This document shows positions 37,301 through 43,592 of a stretch of DNA of 64,000 nt, in pieces. The stretch is taken from assembly GCA_028281575.1 (NCBI GenBank), contig JANQJP010000031.1, positions 1 through 64,000 of the forward strand. Reading direction: 5' to 3'. Both the position numbers and the translations under genes were made by a program. The first letter of the stretch is position 1; every line of letters begins with the position of its first letter. The notes below the pieces were generated by a model, which saw only the letters and a list, made by a program, of their open reading frames with translations, searched no databases and had not been told where the DNA came from. The stretch is from Cellvibrionaceae bacterium (lineage in GTDB: Bacteria > Pseudomonadota > Gammaproteobacteria > Pseudomonadales > Cellvibrionaceae).

Positions 37301-38390
37301 TGATCAGGTTCGGGCGCATGCGGGGAATGATGTTGTGCTCGGTGGCCTAGGCGATGACTGGATCGATGGTGGTCGAGGGGATGATCGCCTCTTGGGAGGT
37401 GCTGATTCCGATTATCTGGCCGGCGACTCGGGTAATGATTCCCTGGATGGTGGCACCGGGCATGATTTGTTGCGCGGTGGTGCCGGTAATGATACGTATA
37501 CGATCAATGTTGGTGATGGTAAAGATAATATTAGGGATGGTAATGGACACGACATTGTAGTATTTGGTGAGGGTGTGCGTTACGAAGATCTAGCGCTGGA
37601 GCGTCGAGGTCACGACCTTGTTGTGAAATATGCTGAAAACGATGAGATCGTATTGAGTCACCAAATTAAATATCTGCACAGGGCTGTTATTGATCAATTC
37701 GTAATGGAAAACGGGCAGGGAGCGACTTTGGCGGACTTGCTTGAAGACAAAGTTTTGGTTACCCAAGGTACCGCTTTTTGGGATCATTTGCGTGGCACAC
37801 ATCTGAATGACACGATTTTTGCTGGAGGAGGCAAAGACCGCGTGTCGGCTGGTGGCGGAGATGATGAAATTCACGGTCAAGGAGATAAGGACGTTCTTTA
37901 TGGTGAGCGTGGCGATGATGCCCTGTTTGGTGGCGAAGGTGACGATTACCTTAATGGCGGTAGCGGTGATGATCAACTTCGTGGTGGTGTGGGTAACGAT
38001 CATTTATATGGCGGTGAGGGCAGTGATACTTACCAATTCGCCCTGGGCGATGGTCAAGACCGTATTTTAAATCGTGATCGTCACGGCGATGATACATTGT
38101 TTTTTGGTGAAGGCATTGCTAAGGAAAGTCTTTGGTTTACGCGAGATGGTCGCGACTTGGTAATCAGTATTTTGGGTTCACATGATCAGATCTCAGTGGA
38201 CAGCTGGTTTAAGCGTGATGATCACAAGATTGATCGCTTGCAGGTGGGTGATCACACTTTGACAGACGATATGGTGGATCAATTGGTACAATCTATGGCT
38301 ACATTTGGTTTGCCTAAAGGAGGCGAACTTAGCCTGAGCTCAAAAGAGGAGCACCAAGTTTCGACCATTATTGCTGCTGCTTGGCAATAA
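22395..38390 (+). CDS. Giant RTX protein (5331 residues) with glycine-zipper segment, cadherin-like domains and RTX blocks
   Basis: A secreted calcium-binding protein, probably an acyl-activated cytolysin, an adhesin, or both. It starts at GTG 22395 (GGGG 8 nt upstream). Layout by residue: 1-850, an acidic N-terminal region with no lysine and no family recognised; 863-906, a hydrophobic glycine zipper (GASLGASIGAKIGSAWGPIG and on), pore-like; 907-1190, a basic patch and globular region; from about 1193 to 2240, RTX nonapeptides (GGxGxDxLx) interleaved with RTX-associated modules that begin RGDG; about 2385-3690, cadherin/VCBS-type beta domains; about 3793-3910, EF-hand-like loops (DLNGDGFAW, DTNGDGIFDI); about 3977-5290, further RTX blocks, including three serralysin-like units at about 4545-4840. 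The last 60 residues should carry the uncleaved type I secretion signal. I saw no cysteine. Around one hundred RTX nonapeptides in all. A terminator follows. Confidence 0.93.
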   Translation: MALIDFDESLVPVTNGDGSRTITFEQAGVTYTFEIDVDGNVTSTSIESENGSFTQGTDGWEATVNGEDFSGSLQIGDDASSLNLEVGEFSGSVDVAGEDVNVSASLGDNNASVGFDGEGLSELDADLGPVTYQFGANEDDPHVASIGVDNVGSLRYDIRNRELSGHSETPISGVTIEFSADQTRDNLAVVFDAEAAIPDRAADVLNRVFVEIGFPIQDYDIDVTGRIETSTSNSTVEVFDGRSADIRYDLDITFTGPDGEIVDASITLNTSNFLGQGAVDPDTGETRRAITSVSHLIVNEDMNNFLQGIGVDFESDFIETTQLEGSSSREFLFQVSARDFETGIELGTTVSDDGRIEFDTPELGTFGVRDPLQAVQSSSVATREEYIEALYRSPLTAERYADVTWDLVFHEDPNGNGPDADGNFPEASRFAVGRNENGEVVAVIREGIGIGNGRGNFGTDLTEYFDNPRMGNPLPFSTVEFVRSESLGPTIVVDGWIIPTTSGEEPSRNISEYTANDDGTVSVNGVQTTPNSGDGWLSYQVQTGLVEGEELFLTELQLNLPGEIREDLLQSIDEQLRADMAAALLQSPLTQDQARVNLTLANNQNLAEYLPEDSNLYTTELNTARRPRLDANGNPVLDSEGRVILDTVEQSVAIFLLDEEGRRTGDSIVRDFENDVVTETRGAVTIVHNNGEMEVLVDVGGERPVDVSGIGGAFGSTLGTLLVGDDASQLESAVSSTLFSVIGENVADTFTLVGGPTERTFSDAADEAFDDFGANLRDAAVGTISSILVAELVEELGLDGVGGQFATALGTAAVTEAVDIIIAGGADFSNFSVDFEAVAVNFVATYIGKEIGAAVYDVESKEGAIGASLGASIGAKIGSAWGPIGTVIGAAVGYIIGGIIGDLFGGTPRSGADVVLNEATGEFEVTNVWSRNDGNKDAARTLATNAADIFNGVFRQVGGELLNPESISGSTYGMRKDRFTYRAGDGDRSRKSFRNANDLISYGFLDSINSAEIGGGDFIVKRALYLATERVLNATSGTNPPDDALSTILGDLSTAADYSFYLQSPDEIDTLIATHPNSAFAAGWIVTLERAQEIGLTKRHISDHFGGWQYLMDQDAAGVATPSGNQELPAAYSEVEFDIVENEREITIYRPDGTTLLVEDFIPPSQRSFLNFSNQTTLDEALRSVNGSAFIEGTAQDDQINSGDLGNDVFGREGNDTIIGGENADWLYGGEGDDTLDAVGGLNNVLFGESGEDTLLGGDRSDWLIGGNENDTLTANEGDDVLDGGEGDDTLDGGDGNDVYIFRRGDGADTLIDVDDWYSESELSDDVGFASQNTQVDVDTIEFGEGIGLEHINIRLDDATDTLIITLRDEAGQLSDDTDSLSIQNWSEAANRIERLRFNDGQTIDLGNFSSFITGTNGNDTIRGTDGADFIHGGLGDDEIFALGGDDVAVGGLGSDNVSGGDQDDLVVGGDGNDNLYGDAGDDIVSGDGGNDSIFGGAGNDTISGGAGDDELAGGAGRDVILFGLGDGRDTISGLNSQSSRLVFSTSNNTFVGGYSWNGAGGTTAIYDSVNNRIDQNYFVRDTGIGFDIYELISSQPITNSPDNDTLELDVGISLEDLRVGRDVDDLIIGVNGSADSLATFDSIQDTVRLSNWFTTNGSPVDTLSIFGFGDVNIGDIEQIYTGENEDNELVGTAGDEWFDSGAGQDVISAGAGDDIVNAGASNDIVEGGAGADIIFGGQGEDLLEYENSQAGVQVSLTTGRGTGGDAAGDRLEGFENISGSDFDDLLVGDEGDNVINARRGDDRIVGGLGDDFYVYQRGDGNLRIGERDIARGIAGGGSDTLSFGDGIAAGDLSFTQQGNDLVIGINSSSDQITLEDWYFDGSTRIEFLAFADSAVVDISPLNFQGPSDAPDWLTTSEGNRTLEGGAGADLLYGSAEADILRGQENNDTIIGGLGGDIIDGGRDRDTIVYATSDSGVTVDIAIGGNGSASTGTGSDDALFNVENVIGSDGNDVITGSQYTNLIRGGEGNDIIDGAFGRDTIEGDQGNDTILGGASDDIISGNEGEDVLFGGTGDDIVYGGEDRDQLFGNDGVDELIAGSGNDYVNGGAGNDILWGGLGNDTIEGGAGEDSLRGGHDNDILRGGAQDDGLFGEQGSDDLYGDGGNDYLNGDAGDDQLFGGSGDDVLEGAAGDDDLWGDSGDDVLNGGAGDDNLYGGSGSDFLTASEGNDRLEGGEDSDYYVFTGNFGQDTIVENASRSETDEIIFSRIAANQLWFREVGNDLIISVIGTDNQVTVENFARFRVSSEQAGNVSGALQRALNQQSPVSRIVTDTETLDINQMDQLITVMADFAEPETIGDIPESVVNAQGQAWQEGAFTFEGRVEFTPILEDLSVEVDEGAEVSGMLIGSDENDGDELIYILEVPPSVGSLTVNTDGSYTYQSDEEFEGTASAVIRIEDSTGRSSTAELNFLINPVEDAPIAADQVSLSTSEDAPAEINIAFNDPDTPITEYTLSHTSTLGNVELLSDGTILFTPNDNEAGTEDFSISLTHPNGDSVTTQVAVNIINRNDRPVTDGTITINAMEDQRISGQILVSDDDPGDTHTFELIRAGRGTLIGLTNGVFDYQLAPDFVGEDRFTIRVTDSSGDAVSYSDTEVVIQVANVNDQPFVTLLPLDTAVAEESSLTAPVGIDDADLRHGDTLTYSANAENGTVEFDGQGNFTYTPIADFNGVDTFSITATDSEGQSASRNVSIEVTFVNDAPVLIEIPREEAGPYTIFEEETFNGNLFFDDADIPYGDTFTFVHDAQLGTITFGANGSFTYVADQGATGLDEFTVNIIDANNAAVQRQVQIDVQPVPRPNDGITVSISGDLRVDEEAAIGTAVAQADLSSPGVGLSFRLTGEDAGQFSIDADGAIRTAAVFDFDTAISSSFSFNVEVVDSENEVIDQVTNILVLLNPIDEAPILIRADRDFTIADDVGDDGQAELVGQVIVDDPDAEDDENPSAFNYILNDPRFTINDSGFIFTQGNDFDVTANPFHDLQITVVDRDNNNLQLTQSLRVNVTPANEAPSAITFSGALSVDENEAARESVVAVASATDDNSSLQYSLIDNAGGFFEINPGTGEVVATRSFDFEDPVLPTQYTLTVRATEVNGGGLFSQSNVDIAINPVNENPNAVVFTPINGDGSIAENLSSGQPIYRLSGNDPDADDMDVNLTFELITAGVNNAFRLNADGRTIETARALDFEENSQHTIVVRVTDDGGLSTTTSQTINVNSIDESPEFVGLITDYSDPQWQLNGVWSLNEFVNRNTFVGQANFNDPEEQPLSYQLIQPENHLRVSSSGVVTIASNYTPGGLDFETLPRVTISGQQYGQYSYTVRATDPAGNSTDSDFTLYIRDDAEAPTDIFWTNNPVANAIEVAQPVIFYDEAVEGDFVGYIGSAHDPALVNYEILPFAFGWRFFNLDENGVLTFSGEPLTRFRNSGVFEFPIDVRASAVDNPDSSIEETFRVSVIQNRAPEVIRVENGFAISEAASAPGAPGTQLGSTIYDVSNLFTDSDGDSLTYSIDSPFFEGGWNPDFMDVIENYIENEVDAWASNDPFANWFSPGSTVSFRSVSFQVEQYDFDRDRPIGSRVFDRPLFNFDGSEVRLQSGVFDYDLISLAEDLDPSYSGQYSYSFDVTASDGSESATSSVTFNIDNAPIGVTPSTTEEFIVFVDLDNFAPDGTLAVVRGGSEPDDGTSKFIIDLDLNWRGATASSESVYISVDALREGRLIDALRHVGTAARGSWDISIINEFTVPPLVLDLNGDGFAWNSTGIGFDSNSDGTLERSAWVSADDAIVVLDRNGNGTIDNGTEISFLNDTFGAQTDLEGFVAYDTNGDGIFDINDAQFNDFRLWQDANQNGVSEAGELQSFADADIQSLDLTPVAHDGSYSASGILVSNTFSFTRSDGSTGEGADAAFAFEEIPEWEQASYVAATSGTADVDTIIGTLGADRIEGLAGDDTLLGNEGNDQLFGGAGNDSLNGDEEADALYGEAGQDELRGGIGNDLLDGGADADSLFGGDGDDTLIGGSGNDLISGGFGVNRLVFSRGDGVDTVVFSEGSYDLELTDISDFELSFSRENNAFIIDLEAGDRIVFEGDLLSDDLHVPLNSIAFADGLTWDVAEVAAQIDLAFNNTTTGSLVDDVLTGGNGDDNIEALSGNDRVNAGAGNDQVYGHQGNDELLGETGDDFIEAGSGDDTVYGGIGDDQIHGGDGNDQLFGEAGVDTIYSGTGDDNAFGGAQDDEIYGQAGIDTLEGGEGNDLLDGGFDNDTLLGQGGEDELFGGEGDDTIEGGADADYLEGGAGNDTLSGGADDDVLNAGTGDDTIYGDAGVDILVGETGNDMLFGGADDDAMYGDAGQDTLLGGEGDDILSGGEGDDVLDGGLGNDLLEGGQGNNLIRFRRGDGRDTVAAGNNITDLYELELHDIAPEDVSVSREIRSDGDNLIVAVVLDFGQNDRIAFEGYDLDNPATSPLGMIRFITVGDDGNPIELILDADELNDQIINAVIRGTDGDDVLIGTANDDVIEGLSGNDVLDGRAGADEMIGREGDDSYVVDNVLDQVIEQGLQGLDSVFASIDYTLGAHVENLALLDSALAGIGNGLDNQIVGNDNDNTLDGGAGADQLFGGLGNDTYYVDNANDAIGENTDDGADTVIASLDYSLAQNLESLILVADAQAGVGNELDNTITGNAQDNQLFGNEANDNLIGDFGNDYLDGGSGIDQLMGGQGDDTYVVDNADDQTIEVENGGQDTVLTSVDWVLAAHTENLVLIEQAQRGVGNNLDNIIQGNDGNNTLEGGAGIDILEGGLGHDILDGGHGHDVIRFSRGDGIDVVYQSEGFYAVDLVDIWYDDFTVDVDALEGKLFINLGEGDKIIFEGFDVLDSKDTMPISEIRFTRDGEEFVKYRQEISNIVEARLATQVGTDKNDKIKGTNDADRIAALAGNDQVRAHAGNDVVLGGLGDDWIDGGRGDDRLLGGADSDYLAGDSGNDSLDGGTGHDLLRGGAGNDTYTINVGDGKDNIRDGNGHDIVVFGEGVRYEDLALERRGHDLVVKYAENDEIVLSHQIKYLHRAVIDQFVMENGQGATLADLLEDKVLVTQGTAFWDHLRGTHLNDTIFAGGGKDRVSAGGGDDEIHGQGDKDVLYGERGDDALFGGEGDDYLNGGSGDDQLRGGVGNDHLYGGEGSDTYQFALGDGQDRILNRDRHGDDTLFFGEGIAKESLWFTRDGRDLVISILGSHDQISVDSWFKRDDHKIDRLQVGDHTLTDDMVDQLVQSMATFGLPKGGELSLSSKEEHQVSTIIAAAWQ

Positions 38391-38409
38391 TATATTGTTA
38401 ATGAGTGTA

Positions 38410-38441
38410 ACGCGCCGTTCTTCGAGCGGCGCGTTTTTTTT
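38410..38441 (+). terminator. Intrinsic terminator after the RTX gene
   Basis: ACGCGCCG and CGGCGCGT form an 8-bp GC-rich stem with a 9-nt loop, then about eight T residues. It lies 20 nt after the RTX stop and 74 nt before the earliest possible start of the transporter gene. It would reduce expression of the exporter genes relative to the substrate gene, as in hlyCABD, where a terminator between hlyA and hlyB is partly read through. Confidence 0.9.
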
Positions 38442-38514
38442 GGTCTACTTTTAAGTAAACCGTTATGCGTTAATTGCTTTTCGCTAACTTAAGTAGTGAA
38501 AATGAAAAACTTTT

Positions 38515-40749
38515 TTGACGCTACAAATCAGTGAGTGTGTAAAATTGAGCCATGTTTTATCGGGCGATGGTGAGCCCAAAAATGAAGAGCCAGCAATTCA
38601 GCAAAATAACAGCCAAATGGATACAGGGCTTATCTGTTTGGTTATTCTTGGTAAATTCTTAGGTAAAGCGATTGATGCCAATGACCTAAAACATCAAATG
38701 GGCAAGGGTGATGAGCGTTTTACAACCCAGGACATTCTTTATGCTGCTAAGTCTCTCGATCTAAAAGCAAAATCCCAGCAAACTAATATAAAAAAATTAC
38801 AGAAAGCGCCTTTTCCTGTGATGGCGAAAGATCACAACGGACACTACTTTATTATTGCAAAGTGTGATACTGAAGATCAAAGCGAGATTAAATTTCTCGT
38901 GCAAAAACCAGCAATTTCGTCACCAGAAACACTGTCACTCGAACAACTCGATGAATTATGGGCGGGAGAAATTATCCTGTTAACCAGTAGGGAAAGTATT
39001 GTTGGGGCTTTGCGTAAATTTGACGTGACTTGGTTTATTCCTGCGATTGTTAAATATAGAAAATTGTTAGGAGAGGTTTTACTTGCCTCATTCTTTCTGC
39101 AACTATTTGCATTGATGACTCCTATTTTTTTTCAAGTCGTCATTGATAAGGTGTTAGTACATAAAGGTTTGACAACATTGGATGTTATGGTTTTCGCGCT
39201 TGTAGTGGTGTCTATTTTCGAAGTCGTCATCGGTGGTGCCAGAACTTATGTCATGAGTCATACCACCAGTCGCGTCGATGTTGAATTGGGCGCTAAGTTA
39301 TTTCGGCATTTATTGGCCTTACCTTTAGGTTTTTTTGAGTCACGGCGTGTAGGTGATTCAGTAGCGCGTGTGCGCGAGTTAGATAATATACGGGAATTTT
39401 TAACTTCGTCTTCGGTGACGCTATTTATTGACATATTTTTTACCTTTGTATTTCTCGCGGTCATGTACCTTTATAGTCCCATCTTAACTTTAATAGTGTT
39501 TCTTTCATTGCCGTTTTATGTCTTGGTCTCCGTGATAGTTACCGGCCCCTTGCGGCGGCGCTTGGAAGAAAAGTTTGCTCGAGGGGCAGAAAATCAAGCT
39601 TTCTTGGTGGAATCAGTGACCGGAGTGCAGACTTTAAAGTCTATGGCGGTTGAGCCACAAATGCAGCGCCGTTGGGAAGACAAACTCGCAGGTTATGTGC
39701 AATCTGGCTTTAAAGCTAACATGTTGGGCAATGTTGGTAGTCAAACTGTTCAACTGATCAATAAAATCACCACGGCTATTACATTGTATGTCGGAGCGAC
39801 ATTAGTGATTGCCGGTGGCATTACCGTGGGACAGCTAGTCGCTTTTAACATGATGGCAGGACGTGTCGCTGGACCGGTGTTAAGGCTCGCACAACTTTGG
39901 CAGGATTTTCAGCAGGCCAGAATTTCAGTTGAGCGTTTAGGCGATATTCTTAATAGTGCGACGGAAAACACTTTCGCCTCGAATAGAACCACGTTACCCG
40001 CGCTACAGGGGAAAATTGAATTTGATAAAGTAACCTTTCGTTACCGTCCGGAAGGAAAGGAAATTCTTCGCCAAATTTCGTTAACTGTTCAACCCAATGA
40101 AATTTTAGGTGTTGTGGGACCTTCTGGTTCTGGCAAAAGCACCTTAACCAAAATGATTCAGCGCTTGTATGTGCCTCAGAGCGGTCGGGTTTTGGTAGAT
40201 GGTGTGGATTTAGCGATGGTTAATCCCTTGTGGTTGCGTCGTCAAGTTGGCGTTGTCCTCCAGGAAAATCTGCTGTTTAATCGCAGTGTGCGCGATAATA
40301 TTGCCCTGGCTGATCCCAGTATGGATATGGAAAAAGTGATTGATGCGGCCAAAATGGCGGGCGCTCATGACTTTATCTTAGAGTTAAGCGAAGGCTACGA
40401 TACAAAAATTGATGAACGAGGCTCGAATCTTTCGGGTGGACAGCGTCAACGTATTGCGATTGCTCGTGCTTTGGTGACAAATCCTAAAATTCTGATACTC
40501 GATGAAGCCACCAGTGCACTGGATGCGGAATCGGAAGAAATCATCCAGAATAACTTACTGCACATTGCTAAAGGAAGAACGGTCATCATCATTGCTCACC
40601 GTTTATCTGCAATTAAGCAGGCCAATCGTATTATCACTGTTGATCGTGGTGAAATTACAGAATCGGGAAGCCATTCAGAGCTTATGAAAAATAATGGTCG
40701 TTACGCCTCACTTTATAACAAGCAAATGGCAGCGGTTTCGTTGGATTAG
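38515..40749 (+). CDS. hlyB: HlyB-type ABC transporter of type I secretion
   Basis: A 744-residue inner-membrane ABC exporter with close similarity to HlyB along its whole length (from memory: FDVTWFIPAIVKYRKLLGEV, SRRVGDSVARVRELDNIREF). It has an N-terminal C39-like domain with Thr where C39 peptidases have the catalytic Cys, so it is a non-cleaving docking domain for RTX substrates. A membrane domain follows at about residues 185-480. The nucleotide-binding domain has Walker A GPSGSGKST, signature LSGGQRQR and Walker B ILILDEATSALD. The start is uncertain: the frame opens at TTG 38515, while ATG 38617 aligns with the HlyB N-terminus; none has a clear ribosome site. hlyD follows 12 nt later. 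Confidence 0.95.
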   Translation: MTLQISECVKLSHVLSGDGEPKNEEPAIQQNNSQMDTGLICLVILGKFLGKAIDANDLKHQMGKGDERFTTQDILYAAKSLDLKAKSQQTNIKKLQKAPFPVMAKDHNGHYFIIAKCDTEDQSEIKFLVQKPAISSPETLSLEQLDELWAGEIILLTSRESIVGALRKFDVTWFIPAIVKYRKLLGEVLLASFFLQLFALMTPIFFQVVIDKVLVHKGLTTLDVMVFALVVVSIFEVVIGGARTYVMSHTTSRVDVELGAKLFRHLLALPLGFFESRRVGDSVARVRELDNIREFLTSSSVTLFIDIFFTFVFLAVMYLYSPILTLIVFLSLPFYVLVSVIVTGPLRRRLEEKFARGAENQAFLVESVTGVQTLKSMAVEPQMQRRWEDKLAGYVQSGFKANMLGNVGSQTVQLINKITTAITLYVGATLVIAGGITVGQLVAFNMMAGRVAGPVLRLAQLWQDFQQARISVERLGDILNSATENTFASNRTTLPALQGKIEFDKVTFRYRPEGKEILRQISLTVQPNEILGVVGPSGSGKSTLTKMIQRLYVPQSGRVLVDGVDLAMVNPLWLRRQVGVVLQENLLFNRSVRDNIALADPSMDMEKVIDAAKMAGAHDFILELSEGYDTKIDERGSNLSGGQRQRIAIARALVTNPKILILDEATSALDAESEEIIQNNLLHIAKGRTVIIIAHRLSAIKQANRIITVDRGEITESGSHSELMKNNGRYASLYNKQMAAVSLD

Positions 40750-40761
40750 GAGTACGATAGC

Positions 40762-42150
40762 ATGGGTAAACATTGGGATATCGTAAAAGAAGCCTATCGT
40801 CACGAAAAGGAAAACTTGGCTAAAAAAGTCGATGTTGAACAAAAAGACTTTTTACCGGCAGCATTGGAAATACTAGAGAAACCTGCGTCGCCGATCGGGC
40901 GTTTTACGATTTGGGCGATTTGTACATTTTTTCTTATCGCATTGATGTGGGCGACTATTGGGAAAATTGATGTCGTAGCTAGTGCACAGGGAAAAGTGGT
41001 CTTGGTGGGACAGAGCAAAACTGTTCAGTCGTTTGAAGCGGGCGTTGTTAGAAAAATCCTCGTGCATAATGGTTCCAGTGTTGCGGAAGGAGATTCGTTG
41101 ATTGAATTGGATGCAACACGCAATGCCGCAGATATTGCGCGTTTGAGTCAAGAGCGACAAGCAGCCTCCTTAATTATTGAACGCAACAATTGGTTGCTGG
41201 ATGTGATTGAAGAATCAACTGTTGTTGATTTTGAAGTTACCTTCCCTTTGTCAGAGTCTCACGCAGAGTTACAAAAAAGGTTAGTGAGTAGCCAACTCAA
41301 TGAATATCTTGCAACACAAGCAGCGTTTGACGAGCAAAGATATGAGCGCCTTGCCGAATTGCAGGTAACAAAGTCGCAGTTGACTAAAATCAAACAAACA
41401 TTGCCATTGCTGGAAGAACAAGTGACAGGGTTTAAGGAGCTTTCGGCGGATGGGGTTTCGCCTCGTTTTCAATATCTTGAATATGAAGAAAACCTGATTG
41501 CTCGCCGCAAGGATTTAGGTATTGAGCAGGAGAGAATTGTGCAAATTAATGCCGCGATACGCTCGCTTGAGAAACAACAGGAGCAGCATCGACAAGAATA
41601 CTTAGCCAGATTAATTGGTGAATTAGCTGAAGCCGCTGATACATTGGTTGCCGTAGAGCAAGAGTTGATTAAGGCACGGCAAGCCAGTGCATTGCATATT
41701 ATCAAAGCACCAGTGACGGGAGTCGTGCAGCAACTGGCGATACATACCGAGGGAGGTGTCGTTCGATCTGGCGACTCGTTAATGGTAATTGTGCCGGAAC
41801 ATAGAGAGCTTCAAGTGGAAGCGAATATTCTTAATAAAGATATTGGGTTTGTCAGAGTAGATCAAGATACCGAAATTAAGCTCGAAGCCTTTCCATTTAC
41901 CAAATATGGTGTTATTCACGGCAAGGTGTTATCTATCGATCGTGATGCTGTACAGGATGAAAAATTGGGCCTGGTATACCCATCGAGGATTGCTATTCTC
42001 AGTGACAAAATATTTGCAAATAGTCGCTTCGTTCCGCTCTCTCCAGGAATGGGGCTCACGGCTGAGATTAAAATAGGTAAACGACGTGTTATTGAGTTTC
42101 TGTTGGCGCCTCTTTTTCGCTACAAAGATGAAAGCTTAAGGGAACGCTAG
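40762..42150 (+). CDS. hlyD: HlyD-type membrane fusion protein of type I secretion
   Basis: A 462-residue periplasmic adaptor. A cytoplasmic N-terminus of about 50 residues is followed by a single TM at about 52-75 (FTIWAICTFFLIALMWATIG). A lipoyl/barrel half is at VVASAQGKVVLVGQSKTVQS, then long coiled coils at about 110-310, the second lipoyl half HIIKAPVTGVVQQLAIHTEG, and a C-terminal beta-barrel. It bridges the ABC transporter and the TolC-like channel and takes part in substrate recognition. 12 nt after hlyB, with AGGAG just upstream of the ATG; 2 nt before the TolC gene. Confidence 0.96.
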   Translation: MGKHWDIVKEAYRHEKENLAKKVDVEQKDFLPAALEILEKPASPIGRFTIWAICTFFLIALMWATIGKIDVVASAQGKVVLVGQSKTVQSFEAGVVRKILVHNGSSVAEGDSLIELDATRNAADIARLSQERQAASLIIERNNWLLDVIEESTVVDFEVTFPLSESHAELQKRLVSSQLNEYLATQAAFDEQRYERLAELQVTKSQLTKIKQTLPLLEEQVTGFKELSADGVSPRFQYLEYEENLIARRKDLGIEQERIVQINAAIRSLEKQQEQHRQEYLARLIGELAEAADTLVAVEQELIKARQASALHIIKAPVTGVVQQLAIHTEGGVVRSGDSLMVIVPEHRELQVEANILNKDIGFVRVDQDTEIKLEAFPFTKYGVIHGKVLSIDRDAVQDEKLGLVYPSRIAILSDKIFANSRFVPLSPGMGLTAEIKIGKRRVIEFLLAPLFRYKDESLRER

Positions 42151-42152
42151 AT

Positions 42153-43592
42153 GTGAAAAAACTCAAAAGTACGGATGACATGGGTTCAATAACGCTATTT
42201 GTATTTTGTAGTTTTGTCTACCTCTTCACCTTGTTATCTAGCAAGAGCTATGCACTAAGCTTGGTTGAAGCTTATGAAGCAGCACTGAACAATGATCCTC
42301 AACTTCAGGTCGCGCGTGCAGAATATCTCGCTGGATTAGAATCTGTGAAAATTGCACGAGGTGGGTTATTACCACAGATTAGTGCGATAGGCTCTTATCA
42401 AGAGCGCGATACTGAGACTTCAGGTGTTTTTCCGATCACGCTCGACCAGGATCAAAATCCTGTCACGCCAGAAATACGTGCCCTGCGTCCTGTCGAAAAT
42501 GAAAGTGATGAAACATCAGAAACCTGGAGTGTATCATTAAGACAGCCTCTTTTTGACGCTTCGCGTTGGTTTAACTATAAGCGTGGTAAATACGAAACTG
42601 AACAATCCAAATATCAGCTCAAAGCGGAGCAGCAAACCTTATTGTTTCGTGTCGTCAGCGCTTATTTTGATGTACTTAAAGCTAAAGAGAGTTTGTATTT
42701 AGCCAAAATGTTGGAAAAAGCAGATGAGAAACAGCTATCTCGCGCTCGTAGGCGTGCAAAAGTTGGCGCGAATGCGCAACTCGATGTGTATCAATCGCAA
42801 GCGGCGTATGATGCTTCTATCTCCAACCGTTTATATGAAGAAGATAATCTTGGGAGTGCAGTGGATGCTCTACAAAATATTACCGGACTTTATACGCAAG
42901 CATTGTGGCAACTAAAACAGGACTTTGATGTACTGCCTCCTGACCCAGAAGGAATCGAAAAGTGGTTAAATTTGGCGTTTAATAACAGTGCATCGATTAA
43001 GGCCGCTTTAGCCGATAGTAAAGCAGCAAAGGCTACTTTTAAATCAGCTCAATCTGAGCATTTGCCAACAATATACTTAGAGCTTGGTTACAATGATACT
43101 GATAGTCAAACGAACGAGGTAGACAATGATTTACCTTTTGACTTTGATTCTAAAACTCAAGGTTCTAGCATCAGTATTACGGCAACCATGCCACTTTTCA
43201 GTGGAGGACAAACCCGCTCTCAAGCCCGTCAGGCAAAGTATCGTTATCAAGCTGCGAAAGCTTCTCATCGGCGTATTTTAGAAGAAACACGACGACAAGT
43301 TAAGACAACTTATCGAAATGCTCTCGCGAATGTCAATCGTATCTCAGTGAATAAACGAGCCGTTGAGTCTTCCCAAAAAGCTTTGGAAGCTACTCAGAAA
43401 GGTTACAATACGGGTATTCATGATATTAATGATGTGATCATGGCACAGCGAAACTACTATAACGCGCTAAGGGATTTCAATAACACGCAATATGATTATT
43501 TGGTTCAGATGGTTGAGCTTAAACTGCTAGTTGGTTTGTTAACTCCGGCCGATCTTTATGAGATGAATAACCGCCTGATTCAGGCAAATTAA
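42153..43592 (+). CDS. TolC-family outer membrane channel
   Basis: A 479-residue outer-membrane efflux protein. The signal peptide ends near LLSSKSYA (residue about 35), and the mature protein starts LSLVEAYEAALNNDPQLQVA, a TolC hallmark. Long alpha-helical repeats and the duplicated structure are visible (FRVVSAYFDVLKAKESLYLA and VKTTYRNALANVNRISVNKR). Start at GTG 42153, 2 nt after the hlyD stop. It is encoded with its own ABC and HlyD partners, so this locus does not need a housekeeping TolC. Confidence 0.95.
   Translation: MKKLKSTDDMGSITLFVFCSFVYLFTLLSSKSYALSLVEAYEAALNNDPQLQVARAEYLAGLESVKIARGGLLPQISAIGSYQERDTETSGVFPITLDQDQNPVTPEIRALRPVENESDETSETWSVSLRQPLFDASRWFNYKRGKYETEQSKYQLKAEQQTLLFRVVSAYFDVLKAKESLYLAKMLEKADEKQLSRARRRAKVGANAQLDVYQSQAAYDASISNRLYEEDNLGSAVDALQNITGLYTQALWQLKQDFDVLPPDPEGIEKWLNLAFNNSASIKAALADSKAAKATFKSAQSEHLPTIYLELGYNDTDSQTNEVDNDLPFDFDSKTQGSSISITATMPLFSGGQTRSQARQAKYRYQAAKASHRRILEETRRQVKTTYRNALANVNRISVNKRAVESSQKALEATQKGYNTGIHDINDVIMAQRNYYNALRDFNNTQYDYLVQMVELKLLVGLLTPADLYEMNNRLIQAN

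Noticed and set aside
22395..38390. Classification of the giant protein as a MARTX toxin
   Set aside because: No cysteine protease domain, no MARTX-type N-terminal repeats or effector cassettes seen; RTX blocks are spread over the length rather than confined to the C-terminus.
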